A program made the position numbers and the translations under genes. DNA of 64,000 bases, from contig CAWCEN010000002.1 in the NCBI GenBank assembly GCA_963794605.1, forward strand, positions 1,302,001 to 1,366,000, given 5' to 3'. Shown here in pieces: positions 1 through 7,548 of the stretch. The DNA is from VAXT01 sp963794605. GTDB taxonomy: Bacteria; Actinomycetota; Thermoleophilia; Gaiellales; Gaiellaceae. The notes under the pieces are model-generated. The model saw nothing but the letters and a program-made list of their open reading frames with translations. It searched no databases and was not told where the DNA came from. How positions within the stretch are numbered: the first letter of the stretch is position 1; each line of letters opens with the position of its first letter.

Positions 1-2003
1 TGCCTAGCCGCCCGGTCCCGATCCGCCCGGGACGGTTTCTGCCGCGCGACCCGCGCATCGACGCTCCGTACCGCCTCACGCCGCAGCTCGTGTTCCGCAT
101 CGGGATCCTCGGCTTCCTCACACTCGCGGCGTTTGCGGTCCTCTTCTTCCGGCTCTGGGCGCTCCAGGTGCTGTCCGGGAATCAGTACCTCGTCGCCGCG
201 GAGAACAACCAGCTTCGAGTGATGCGGACGGACGCTCCTCGCGGGCCGGTTGAGGATCGCTACGGCCGGGTGCTCGTCGAGAACACGAGCGCGACGGCAG
301 TGAAGATCTGGCCCGCCGACCTGCCCAAACACGGCGCGTACGCCGAGCTCCGCCGCCTCGCGAGGATCCTCGAGGTCCCGCTCGCGGACATCACGAGCGA
401 GATCAAGAAGCACCGCGGCGACCCCGTGACGCCCGTCACCGTCCGCGACGCCGTCAGCGAGAACGAGGTCCACTACCTGCTCGAGCACCAGTCCGAGTTC
501 CCGGGCATGGCGATCACGAACACGTTCGTCCGGAACTACCCGTTCGGAGACCTGGCCGCCCACATCCTCGGCTACGTAGGCGAGATCTCGCCCGATCAGC
601 TGAAGTCGAGCAAGGGCTACGTGCTCGGGGACAAGGTCGGCCAGGCCGGAATCGAAAGCTCGTTCGACAAGGAGCTCCGCGGACGGCCCGGCCTGAGCCA
701 GCTGCGCGTCGACTCGCTCGGACGGCCGATCAGCCCGATCGAGCTCCGCACGCCGACGACGGCCGGCTACGCGGTCCGGCTCACGCTCGACGCGAAGCTC
801 CAGCGCGCGGCGCAGCAGGCGATCGTCAATGGCATCAACCTTGCGCAGGAGAAACATGACTGGTACGCGAAGGCGGGCGCGGTCGTCGCGCTCGACCCGC
901 GCGATGGCGCAATCCGTGCTCTCGCCTCGTATCCGAATTTCAACCCGTCAGTGTGGACGAGCCGAAAGAAGGGCGCCCTGGCGCCGCTGACGAACGCGGA
1001 CGTGGCGAAGGCCGACGACTACCCGGCGCTCGACCGCGCGATCTCAGGTGCCTATCCTCCGGGCTCGACGTTCAAGCCGGTCACGGCGCTGGCCGCGATG
1101 CAGGAGCACATCCTGCAGCCATACGACGCGCTGCCCTGTACGGGTACATACACCGCCGCCGGTCAGCTCTTCAAGAACTGGGATCCGCTCGTGAACACTG
1201 CGATGACGCTGCCGACCGCGATCGCCCAGTCGTGCGACACGTACTTCTACCAGGTGGGCAAGAGGTTCTACGACCTGCCGGCTGACCGCGGCCAGCCGCT
1301 CCAGCGCTGGGCGAAGACGTTCGGCTTTGGCCAGCAGCCGGGCCTCGATGTCGGTCCTGCGACCTCAGGCCTCCTGCCGACGATCGGCTGGAAGCACGCG
1401 ACCTTCACGAAGAAGACCGATCCATGCTGCTGGGAGGTCGACCGCCTCTGGAAGCCGGGCGACTCGATCCAGCTCGCCATCGGACAGAAGGACATGCTCG
1501 CCTCGCCGCTCCAGATGGCGCGCTTCTACGCGCTGCTCGCGAACGGCGGCAAGCTCGTCACTCCGCACCTCGTCTCGGCGATCGAGCAGCCGGGCCCGCG
1601 CAACGGCCCGTCGCAGGGCGCGCTCGTGCTCCGCCGCTACCAGGCGCCGACGAAGGAGCTCAACCTCGACCCCGGGGCGGTCACGGCAATCCGCGACGGG
1701 CTCTACGAGGCGACCCACTCCGGGCTCGGCACCTCGTCCGCAGTGTTCGGGCACTACCCGGTGTCGATCGCGGGCAAGACCGGAACCGCCGAGACGCACG
1801 CGGACAGCGGGGGAACGGCTGTGCCGACGGACACGTCGTGGTGGTGTGGCTTCGGCCCGTTCGACGCACCGCGGCTCGTCGTTTGCGCGGTGATCGAGAA
1901 CGGCGGCTTCGGAGGCGCGGTCGCGGCGCCCTCGGCCCTTCAAGTGTTCGAGCAGTTCTTCGGGATCAAGGCCACCAACGTGACGTCGGAGCCGACGGAC
2001 TGA
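1..2003 (+). CDS. mrdA: Penicillin-binding protein 2 (elongasome transpeptidase), 5' end outside window
   Basis: Class B transpeptidase that cross-links lateral-wall peptidoglycan together with RodA. The transpeptidase motifs are visible: STFK with the nucleophilic Ser at nt 1065-1076, SCD in place of the usual SxN, and KTG at nt 1776-1784. A membrane anchor (FLTLAAFAVLFF) and a pedestal domain precede them. A GTG at 90 could open a 637-aa protein, but the frame stays open to the window edge and reads PRDPRIDAPYRLTPQL just before it. That is a typical cytoplasmic N-terminus, so the true start is probably upstream. The stop overlaps the rodA start (TGATG), which indicates translational coupling. 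Confidence 0.93.
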   Translation, partial: PSRPVPIRPGRFLPRDPRIDAPYRLTPQLVFRIGILGFLTLAAFAVLFFRLWALQVLSGNQYLVAAENNQLRVMRTDAPRGPVEDRYGRVLVENTSATAVKIWPADLPKHGAYAELRRLARILEVPLADITSEIKKHRGDPVTPVTVRDAVSENEVHYLLEHQSEFPGMAITNTFVRNYPFGDLAAHILGYVGEISPDQLKSSKGYVLGDKVGQAGIESSFDKELRGRPGLSQLRVDSLGRPISPIELRTPTTAGYAVRLTLDAKLQRAAQQAIVNGINLAQEKHDWYAKAGAVVALDPRDGAIRALASYPNFNPSVWTSRKKGALAPLTNADVAKADDYPALDRAISGAYPPGSTFKPVTALAAMQEHILQPYDALPCTGTYTAAGQLFKNWDPLVNTAMTLPTAIAQSCDTYFYQVGKRFYDLPADRGQPLQRWAKTFGFGQQPGLDVGPATSGLLPTIGWKHATFTKKTDPCCWEVDRLWKPGDSIQLAIGQKDMLASPLQMARFYALLANGGKLVTPHLVSAIEQPGPRNGPSQGALVLRRYQAPTKELNLDPGAVTAIRDGLYEATHSGLGTSSAVFGHYPVSIAGKTGTAETHADSGGTAVPTDTSWWCGFGPFDAPRLVVCAVIENGGFGGAVAAPSALQVFEQFFGIKATNVTSEPTD

Positions 2004-3169
2004 TGGCCGACTACGCAGCCGACAGACGACTCGCGGTCCGCCAACGTGCGCGCGCGCGAGAGAGCACGTACTTGCGCAACCTCGACTGGGTCCTGCTCGG
2101 CGCGGTCGGCGGGATCGTGGCGTACGGCCTCTGGGTCATCTCCGGAATCACCAAGGACGACATCCCCGGCAACCCGAACTACTACGTCGTCCGTCAGGCG
2201 GCGTATGCGCTGGTGGGCTGCGCGGGGCTGGCCGGGATGACCCTCGTCGACCCCGGTTTCTGGCGCAAGCACTCGCGGATCGTCTACGGCGTGCTGATCG
2301 CGGTGCTCGTCCTCACGCCGGTGCTCGGCTCGAGCGTCCGCAACACGCGGCGCTGGATCGACATCGGGCCGTTCCGCTTCCAGCCGTCCGAGTTCGGGAA
2401 GCTGCTGCTGGTGCTGTTTCTGGCCGCGTTCCTCGCGGACCGGGGCAAGCGGATCTACGAGCGGCGGACGACGCTCACTGCGGTCGGCCTGGCGGCGGTG
2501 CCGATGATGCTCGTCTTCTTGCAGCCCGACTTCGGGACGGCGATCGTCTACGCGGGCATCCTCGGCGCGACGCTGTTCATCGCCGGCACGCGCTGGTCGC
2601 AGGTGTCGCTTCTGCTCGCGGTCGGCCTCGTCGGCGCCACGTTCGTCCTCTGGGCCGGGCCGGCGATCGGTGTCGACATCCTCAAGCCGTACCAGCGCGA
2701 GCGGATCACGGGCTTCACGAACCCGTCGCGTGATCCGGGCGGCTCGACGTACAACATCACGCAGTCGATCACCGCGGTCGGCGCGGGCGGGGTCGACGGG
2801 CGCGGGCCGAGCGGAGCGACGCAGACGAACTACGACTACCTCCCCGAGCACGCGACCGACTTCGTGTTCGCCTCGACCGCGGAGCAGCGCGGCTTCATCG
2901 GCGTGACGATCCTGCTGTTGCTCTACCTGCTCGTGATCTGGCGCGCGATCAAGGTGATCACGCTCGCCCGCGACGCGTTCGCGGCGATCGCGGCGGCCGG
3001 CATCGCGTTCGCGCTGCTGTTACAGATCTTCATCAACGTCGGCATGACGATCGGGATGGCGCCGATCACGGGCATTCCGCTCCCATTCGTGAGCGTGGGC
3101 GGAAGCTCGATGGTCGCGAACCTGCTCGCGATCGGCGTCCTCCAGTCGATTGCCGTCAGACGGCGTTAG
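2003..3169 (+). CDS. rodA: RodA, SEDS-family peptidoglycan glycosyltransferase
   Basis: Polytopic membrane protein of 388 aa that polymerises lipid II during cell elongation, partnered with PBP2. About ten hydrophobic segments are visible. SEDS signatures include FQPSEFGKLLLVLF, LQPDFGTAIV and, near the C-terminus, GITGIPLPFVSVGG-like residues (ITGIPLPFVSVGGSS). The ATG overlaps the PBP2 stop by one base, the usual mrdA-rodA arrangement. The gene ends next to the convergent SRPBCC gene with no spacer. Confidence 0.95.
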   Translation: MADYAADRRLAVRQRARARESTYLRNLDWVLLGAVGGIVAYGLWVISGITKDDIPGNPNYYVVRQAAYALVGCAGLAGMTLVDPGFWRKHSRIVYGVLIAVLVLTPVLGSSVRNTRRWIDIGPFRFQPSEFGKLLLVLFLAAFLADRGKRIYERRTTLTAVGLAAVPMMLVFLQPDFGTAIVYAGILGATLFIAGTRWSQVSLLLAVGLVGATFVLWAGPAIGVDILKPYQRERITGFTNPSRDPGGSTYNITQSITAVGAGGVDGRGPSGATQTNYDYLPEHATDFVFASTAEQRGFIGVTILLLLYLLVIWRAIKVITLARDAFAAIAAAGIAFALLLQIFINVGMTIGMAPITGIPLPFVSVGGSSMVANLLAIGVLQSIAVRRR

Positions 3170-3649
3170 CTAGTTCGTCGACTCCATGTCCCGAGTGAGC
3201 CAGGGGTCTTCGCCCGGGTCGCCGTCCGCTGCCGCGATCTCCAACCGCGGCAGGTAGTGGTCCCAGCCGACCCCGTGTGACTCGGCCGCGGCCTCACTCG
3301 GCAGGTCGCGGTGCACGAAGTGGAGTCTCGTGCCGCCGCCATCCGGGGTCAGCTCGACCTCGATCGTCGACGATCCAGGCTTGATCGCGGTGTCCGAGTC
3401 GCTCTGTTCCCAGCCCCATGTGAAGACGAGCCGGTGGGGTGGGTCGAGCTCGACGTACTCCCCGGCTGCGATGTGCCCGGGGATGACCACGCACCGATAC
3501 AGCCCGCCGGGCTGCGGCTCGGCCCCCGCTTCCACTCCCATCCAGCGCGTCATCTTCTCCGGGTCGACGAAGAACTCCCAGAGGGTCTCCGGGCTCGCGT
3601 CGATCGAGATCGTGCGGTCGACGATGGCTGTCTCAGTCGTTGCGTCCAT
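3170..3649 (-). CDS. SRPBCC (AHSA1-like) domain protein
   Basis: A 159-aa single-domain protein of the START/SRPBCC superfamily, AHSA1 branch. It shows the N-terminal IDASPETLWEFFVDPEKMTRWMG pattern and later W-E-W and GG-T-L-H strands. These proteins form a hydrophobic ligand cavity, but the ligand cannot be read from sequence. Its ATG lies inside the end of the ArsR gene (17-nt overlap), so the two are co-transcribed and probably translationally coupled. ArsR-SRPBCC pairs are common in actinobacteria. Confidence 0.88.
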   Translation of the reverse strand: MDATTETAIVDRTISIDASPETLWEFFVDPEKMTRWMGVEAGAEPQPGGLYRCVVIPGHIAAGEYVELDPPHRLVFTWGWEQSDSDTAIKPGSSTIEVELTPDGGGTRLHFVHRDLPSEAAAESHGVGWDHYLPRLEIAAADGDPGEDPWLTRDMESTN

Positions 3650-3953
3650 GCTTCCGTCGCTCCTCCTTCTCGGCTTGGCGTTTGAGGGCTTTCAGGCGCG
3701 GCTCCCAGAAGCGCTCGAGAAACTCGCGGAGCTCCTCGAGGCCCTCGGGCCGCACGCTGTACAGGCGTCTCGTGCCGTTCCGTCGCTCGCTCACGAGCCC
3801 CGCCTCCTTGAGGACGTTCAGATGCTGGGAGACCGCCGGGCGCGAGACATCGAAGTGCGACGCGATCTCGCCCGCACTCAGCTCTCCGTCGCCCACGAGG
3901 GAGAGAATCTGCCGCCGCCGCGGAGCGGCGATTGCCTTCAGCGCAGCCTCCAC
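3633..3953 (-). CDS. ArsR/SmtB-family winged-helix regulator
   Basis: A 106-aa DNA-binding repressor. The winged helix-turn-helix is visible as LSAGEIASHFDVSRPAVSQHLNVLKEAGLV, with a following wing (RRNGTRRLYSV). The cysteine metal-sensing boxes of ArsR, SmtB or CadC are absent. It is therefore more like the SRPBCC-associated ArsR subgroup, which does not sense metals in any obvious way. The start codon is GTG. The operator pair at 3963-3994 lies 10 nt upstream, so autoregulation of this two-gene operon is likely. Confidence 0.9.
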   Translation of the reverse strand: MEAALKAIAAPRRRQILSLVGDGELSAGEIASHFDVSRPAVSQHLNVLKEAGLVSERRNGTRRLYSVRPEGLEELREFLERFWEPRLKALKRQAEKEERRKHGRND

Positions 3954-3962
3954 GCTCCTTAT

Positions 3963-3994
3963 GTAAGCAGAGACTTACGTAAGAAGCAACTTAC
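3963..3994 (-). promoter_or_regulatory. Tandem ArsR-type operator: two GTAAG-N6-CTTAC palindromes
   Basis: Two identical inverted repeats lie edge to edge: GTAAG (3963-3967)-N6-CTTAC (3974-3978), then GTAAG (3979-3983)-N6-CTTAC (3990-3994). The repeat period is 16 bp, about one and a half helical turns. The site begins 10 bp upstream of the ArsR GTG start, so repressor binding would cover the promoter or transcription start. Assignment to the adjacent ArsR protein is inference from position and symmetry. Confidence 0.75.
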
Positions 3995-4009
3995 ACTTGC
4001 AGTTCACCG

Positions 4010-4176
4010 CCGAGAGTCGCAGACATCCGCCGTCGGAGCCGGGCTTAGCCCGGCGGGAGGCACACAAACCAAGAGAACAATCGAACCAAGACCCCAGGCG
4101 GCGGCTCCTGAAACACACGGACCGAGCCGCCGCCCTCAAGGAGGGGGCCCACGGGGGAACCAGGGGTTCCTCCGTG
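4010..4176 (+). repeat. Structured repeat element, copy A (possible RNA element)
   Basis: First of two ~170-bp elements with the same internal order: CCGAGAG (4010-4016), hairpin 1 (4038-4044 with 4048-4054, loop TTA), GGGAGGC, a stem with 11 perfect pairs (4097-4107 with 4124-4134) enclosing GGCTCCTGAAAC, and hairpin 3 (4150-4161 with 4165-4176, loop AGG). Copy B at 4468-4637 has the same spacing (140 versus 142 nt from CCGAGAG to hairpin 3). Two compensatory changes occur in hairpin 1. It ends about 65 nt before the 70-aa ORF. Strand is assigned from that ORF. No known RNA family was recognised with confidence. Confidence 0.6.
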
Positions 4177-4216
4177 AAGCGAGCGCCAGCGAAGCGACGT
4201 CCGGTCAGGGTCCTAG

Positions 4217-4241
4217 CCTTTCCCGCATCAGCGAGGAAAGG
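4217..4241 (+). promoter_or_regulatory. Hairpin that would sequester the ribosome-binding site of the 70-aa ORF
   Basis: CCTTTCC (4217-4223) is fully complementary to GGAAAGG (4235-4241), with an 11-nt loop. The 3' arm contains the only purine-rich Shine-Dalgarno candidate (GAGGAAAGG) and ends directly at the GTG start at 4242. Folding would hide the site. Together with structured element A upstream, this suggests a translational control leader. That is inference from complementarity only. Confidence 0.45.
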
Positions 4242-4454
4242 GTGGTGGTTCCTGTGGCGACGACGAGGAGAGAGGCGCACGAGCTGCTGCTGATCGAGGA
4301 GGCCGACGCCTGGTTCGAGTACCTCGCGGCGACGAGAGGGCAGTCAGCCGTGCGTTACAAGGAAGTCGAGCCCTGGGCGTGGGCCCGACTGAGCCAGCGT
4401 ATGCGGGCGATCAGGACGAAGCGCCAAAAGCTTCGCCCAGCCAGAGCAGCTTAG
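4242..4454 (+). CDS. Small hypothetical protein, 70 aa, between two structured repeats
   Basis: Probable small soluble protein. The body contains ELLLIEEADAWFEYL and VEPWAWARLSQRMRAI, an amphipathic, Trp-rich pattern followed by a basic tail (RTKRQKLRP). There is no signal peptide or membrane segment. The start is chosen as GTG 4242 because of the GAGGAAAGG directly before it; GTG 4245 or 4254 are alternatives. Function is unknown. It is flanked by copies A and B of the structured element, and its ribosome-binding site can pair with an upstream strand. Confidence 0.6.
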   Translation: MVVPVATTRREAHELLLIEEADAWFEYLAATRGQSAVRYKEVEPWAWARLSQRMRAIRTKRQKLRPARAA

Positions 4455-4467
4455 GGTTCGAAACCAA

Positions 4468-4637
4468 CCGAGAGCCGCAGCCATCAGCCGCCGGAGGCCG
4501 GCTTGGCCGGCCGGGAGGCTCTCAAGCGCAGAAAGACCCCTGAACTCAGAGCACCCTGGGCGGCTCCTGAAACCTCAGCGTTAACGCCAACGCCCGCAAG
4601 GAAGGGGCACACGGGGGAACCAGGGGTTCCCCCCGTG
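4468..4637 (+). repeat. Structured repeat element, copy B
   Basis: Second copy of the element, starting 14 nt after the 70-aa ORF stop. CCGAGAG is at 4468-4474. Hairpin 1 is 4496-4502 with 4506-4512 (loop TTG), followed by GGGAGGC. GGCGGCTCCTGAAAC matches copy A exactly. Hairpin 3 is 4610-4621 with 4625-4637. Compared with copy A, hairpin 1 exchanges a G-C pair for C-G and a C-G pair for G-C, so pairing is kept while sequence differs. It ends about 30 bp before the convergent secreted-protein gene. Confidence 0.6.
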
Positions 4638-4665
4638 CTAATGGCCGCAGAGCTGGGCCCTACAA

Positions 4666-5214
4666 CTAGTTGGTCGACTTCGAGAGCTGCGACACGCACT
4701 TGCCGAAGGCATTGCGGTCGTTCGCGTTCTTGCCGTACTTCGCGCGGAACTCAGCGCCGGTCATCGTGCTGCGCTCGGCCTTGCACGACTTGGCCGCGTT
4801 CTGCGTCGCGCTCTGCTGCTGGTCCAGAGAAGCCTTGGCCTTCGAGGACACGCACTTGCCGAAAGCATTGCGATGCTTCGGGCCCGTGCCGTAGAACTCG
4901 GCAAAGCTCTTGTTGTCGTGGCTCGCTGCGAAGTTCGGATCGGCCTGCTCGGCGCTGCATGCCGCTCGCGCGCTGATCCGACTCTGGTGCGAGGCATGCG
5001 CCCACATCGAGACGCACCGGCCCATTGCGTTCCGGCGCTTGCTCTGGACCGTGCCGTAGGTCGTCCGAAACAGGTTCTCGCCGAGAGAAGCGCGTAGAGC
5101 ACGGCACGCGCGGGCGCCGTTCTCGCGATCCTGCCCCGTCGGTGCGCTGCCGAACGCGGCGGCCGGCACGACCAGGGCGACGAGCGATGCTGCGATCAGG
5201 ATCTTGGTCTTCAT
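4666..5214 (-). CDS. Secreted three-repeat cysteine protein, hypothetical
   Basis: A 182-aa protein with a clear signal peptide (MKTKILIAASLVALVVPAAAFG). It then has three imperfect ~45-50-aa repeats, each ending in a module like YG-x(7,8)-NAFGKCVS. One Cys sits in each NA-F/M-G-x-CV motif and another early in each repeat (ACRAL, ACSAE, SCKAE), so one disulfide per repeat is plausible. The ATG at 5214 has AGGAGG upstream. The family was not recognised and no enzymatic motif is visible. An extracytoplasmic location is inferred from the signal peptide. Confidence 0.75.
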   Translation of the reverse strand: MKTKILIAASLVALVVPAAAFGSAPTGQDRENGARACRALRASLGENLFRTTYGTVQSKRRNAMGRCVSMWAHASHQSRISARAACSAEQADPNFAASHDNKSFAEFYGTGPKHRNAFGKCVSSKAKASLDQQQSATQNAAKSCKAERSTMTGAEFRAKYGKNANDRNAFGKCVSQLSKSTN

Positions 5215-5306
5215 GCTGGGGGAGCCTCCTAGTAGAGAGATCAATCTCAGAAGACGAAATGAATGTAAGGAAAACGCAGGACGACTTGTAAGGATCCTGC
5301 AAAGAG

Positions 5307-6032
5307 CTACGGCGCGGCGATCACCTTGTAGCCCAGATGAACGAGTGCGAGCGTCAGCTCCCCGTCCGGATCGACCGAGTCCTGGTTGTACACGTACGAG
5401 CCGCCGCCGGGCAGCAGCCCCGCCGCGCGGGCCATGAGCACGTTCCAAAGCGTCTGCACCGAGAACAGCGTTGCCGCTCCGGTGAGGACGAGCGGCTCAT
5501 CGTTGTGCCGCCTGAGGTCGCGGGCGTACCGCTCGTACTGGGTGTTGTGGAGCATGCCGACGAAGCCGCCGCCTTCAAGCCCGATGAAGACGCCTCCGAC
5601 CCCGCCGACGTCTTCCGTCAGACGCCGGCGGGCCTCGCTCACGAACGTTGGAGCGAGGAACGAATCCGCGTTCATGATCAGAATCGCGTCATCGTCTCGG
5701 AGCTGTGGGAGGAGGAGGTCGAGGACCTGATTCAGGGCCCCGGCCCTCTTGTGCTCGTTGCCGACCGTCACGAAGACGTCCGCGCCCGCTGACTGAGCCG
5801 CGAGGGCAGTCCGGTCAGTGCAGCTGTCGGCGATGACGATCGTGAGGTCCGGCTTCGAGGCCTGCTCGTCGAGCGAGCGAATCGCCTTTCCTATCCGATC
5901 CTGCTCGTTGTGAGCCGGGACCAAGGCGACGACCAGTCCGCGGTCTGAGGGCCGCGGTGCTCTACGAACCAAGCGGGCCAGACCCGCCGCGAGCGGGCCG
6001 ATCCGCGGTTGTTCCGGGAACTCGACGAGCAT
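5307..6032 (-). CDS. Glycosyltransferase family 2, C-terminally truncated
   Basis: A 241-aa GT-A fold. It shows the nucleotide-sugar start (VALVPAHNEQDRI), DSCTDRT, the DxD-equivalent NADS, and a QDSVDPDGELTLAL block like the EDxELT region of processive GT2 enzymes. The protein stops right after LGYKVIAAP. Homologues normally continue there with the acceptor-binding (Q/R)xxRW motif and membrane helices. The following ~90 bp encode nothing similar and act as the promoter of the secreted repeat gene. It is probably a truncated remnant, although the frame itself is clean. Confidence 0.75.
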   Translation of the reverse strand: MLVEFPEQPRIGPLAAGLARLVRRAPRPSDRGLVVALVPAHNEQDRIGKAIRSLDEQASKPDLTIVIADSCTDRTALAAQSAGADVFVTVGNEHKRAGALNQVLDLLLPQLRDDDAILIMNADSFLAPTFVSEARRRLTEDVGGVGGVFIGLEGGGFVGMLHNTQYERYARDLRRHNDEPLVLTGAATLFSVQTLWNVLMARAAGLLPGGGSYVYNQDSVDPDGELTLALVHLGYKVIAAP

Positions 6033-6212
6033 GCCCAGAGCCTCGCGGGCGCGCGTGTGTCGCCGCCTGACGCAAATGCGTCAACGATCGTAAGAAGTCT
6101 GTTAGTGGCGGGGCCCGCCTCAGGAGAGTGAGACGGGGGGCGAGACGGGCCGTCGCCGGCTGGGCCGAACCTCGGCTCGATGATTGCGTGTCGCGCTTTA
6201 GGAATCCTGAAG

Positions 6213-6860
6213 CTACGGGCTGAGCCGGAATGGCGGGTACTGGTCGGTGACGAGGACGAACGCGTAGCCGACGACTCGGTTGTACCACCGGGACACGCCG
6301 AGGACGAAGTCGAAGAGGCCGCGCGGGTACCGCCCTGTGAAGAGGATCGCGAACCAAGCGAAGATGACGACGAAGAAGGCCGCGATGCTCAGGAAGAACA
6401 GCACGATGTAGTGCGGGATCGCGAGGATCCACTTCACGAGCGGCATCCAGCGCTTGAGGTCGTTCTGCGCGTCTGGGTACGGAAAGTCGAGGTCCACCCC
6501 CTGACGCTCGTCTGACGACGGATAGCGATCATCCATCAGGGCGAGGTAGACGCCGATGCGGTTCAAGAAGCGCAACACCTCGAGGTTCCAGTCGAACCAC
6601 CAGCGCGGGTACTTCTGGCGGAACAGGAGCATCAGCACGAGCGGCAGCGTGATGACGCCTCCAGCCTCGTAGACGATGTGGCTCGTGTGTCCGCCCCACT
6701 GCCCTGTGCTGATACTCGAAGTGAGCAGGAAGGCCACGATCAGGATCGGGATCGCCGCGAGAATCCTGAACGCCGTGCTCAGCCGGCTCAGGTCCCGGTC
6801 CGGGTACTCGACGTCGAACTGCACGGGGTACGGCGGCTCGCTCGGAACTTGGGACTCCAT
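6213..6860 (-). CDS. DUF4389 membrane protein
   Basis: A 215-aa membrane protein with two DUF4389-like halves. Each combines a PVQFDVEYPDRDLSRLST- or LDFPYPD-type strand with a hydrophobic pair of helices. Motifs such as RYPRGLFDFVLGVSRWYNRVVGYAFVLVTDQYPPF are typical of the family. Its function is unknown; it is common in actinobacteria. The ATG at 6860 is preceded by GAGGAGAAG. It is divergent from the kinase-like gene starting at 6918. Confidence 0.85.
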   Translation of the reverse strand: MESQVPSEPPYPVQFDVEYPDRDLSRLSTAFRILAAIPILIVAFLLTSSISTGQWGGHTSHIVYEAGGVITLPLVLMLLFRQKYPRWWFDWNLEVLRFLNRIGVYLALMDDRYPSSDERQGVDLDFPYPDAQNDLKRWMPLVKWILAIPHYIVLFFLSIAAFFVVIFAWFAILFTGRYPRGLFDFVLGVSRWYNRVVGYAFVLVTDQYPPFRLSP

Positions 6861-6917
6861 CTTCTCCTCCTCGGGTCGATGTTCGAGGGATCTTTACAAC
6901 GCGGGAGGCTTTCGAAC

Positions 6918-7547
6918 GTGAAGCTGATCGCGAGCGGCCGCGCGTCTGAGATCTTCGACCTCGGAGACGGCCGCGTCCTGCGGCGGTTTCGCGCCGGAGG
7001 GAATCCTCAGCGCGAGGCGCTGGTCATGGAACACGCGCGGGCGAACGGGTTTCCCGTGCCGCGCGTGCTCGAGGTCGCGGCGGACTCGCTCGTGCTCGAG
7101 CTGATCGAAGGCCCGACAATGTCCGCCGGCGTGCGAGGCCGTCCGTGGACTCTCCTCGCCCGCGCTCGCTCTCTAGCCGAGCTCCACCTTCGGCTGCACG
7201 AGATCGAGGCTCCGGCGACGCTGCCCGCGGCCGGTGCAGGCGATCGCGTGCTGCACCTCGACCTGCACCCGGAGAACGTGATCCTCTCGCCGAGCGGGCC
7301 GGTCGTCGTCGATTGGACGAACGCGCGGCGCGGCGATCCGGCGCTCGACGTGGCGCTGACCTGGGTGATCTGCGAGACGAGCGGCGGCCTGCTCGCTCGC
7401 GTGTTCGTCCGCCGGTTCCTGTCGCACTTCGACCGGGACGAGGTCGTGCGGGCGCTTCCGCAGGCGGTCGCCAGGCGCATTGCGGACGTGAACGTGACCG
7501 ACCGCGAGCGGGAGCGGGCACGTCGCCTGCTCGAGCGGGCTCGCTGA
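6918..7547 (+). CDS. Aminoglycoside/choline-kinase-like phosphotransferase
   Basis: A 209-aa APH-fold protein. It shows the catalytic Brenner motif HLDLHPENVIL and the Mg-binding VVVDWTNA (DxD/DW), but a short N-lobe. Small-molecule or protein phosphorylation is possible; the substrate cannot be inferred. GTG 6918 was chosen because GGGAGG lies 8 nt upstream and the residues before it are not family-like. It is separated by a single base from the LysE gene, so the two form an operon with the phosphoesterase that follows. Confidence 0.8.
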   Translation: MKLIASGRASEIFDLGDGRVLRRFRAGGNPQREALVMEHARANGFPVPRVLEVAADSLVLELIEGPTMSAGVRGRPWTLLARARSLAELHLRLHEIEAPATLPAAGAGDRVLHLDLHPENVILSPSGPVVVDWTNARRGDPALDVALTWVICETSGGLLARVFVRRFLSHFDRDEVVRALPQAVARRIADVNVTDRERERARRLLERAR

Positions 7548-7548
7548 C

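Noticed and set aside
2045..2065. GCGCGCGCG-type hairpin at the start of rodA as a regulatory site
   Set aside because: Codes for the basic N-terminus (RQRARARES) and is ordinary alternating GC sequence without a stable specific stem.
4010..4240. c-di-AMP (ydaO) riboswitch upstream of the 70-aa ORF
   Set aside because: GCCGAG and ACGGGGGAACC resemble parts of the ydaO consensus, but the GGGGTGAAT, CCGAACCCG and CAGCTAACC-like blocks were not found, and a second copy sits downstream of the ORF without a gene to control.
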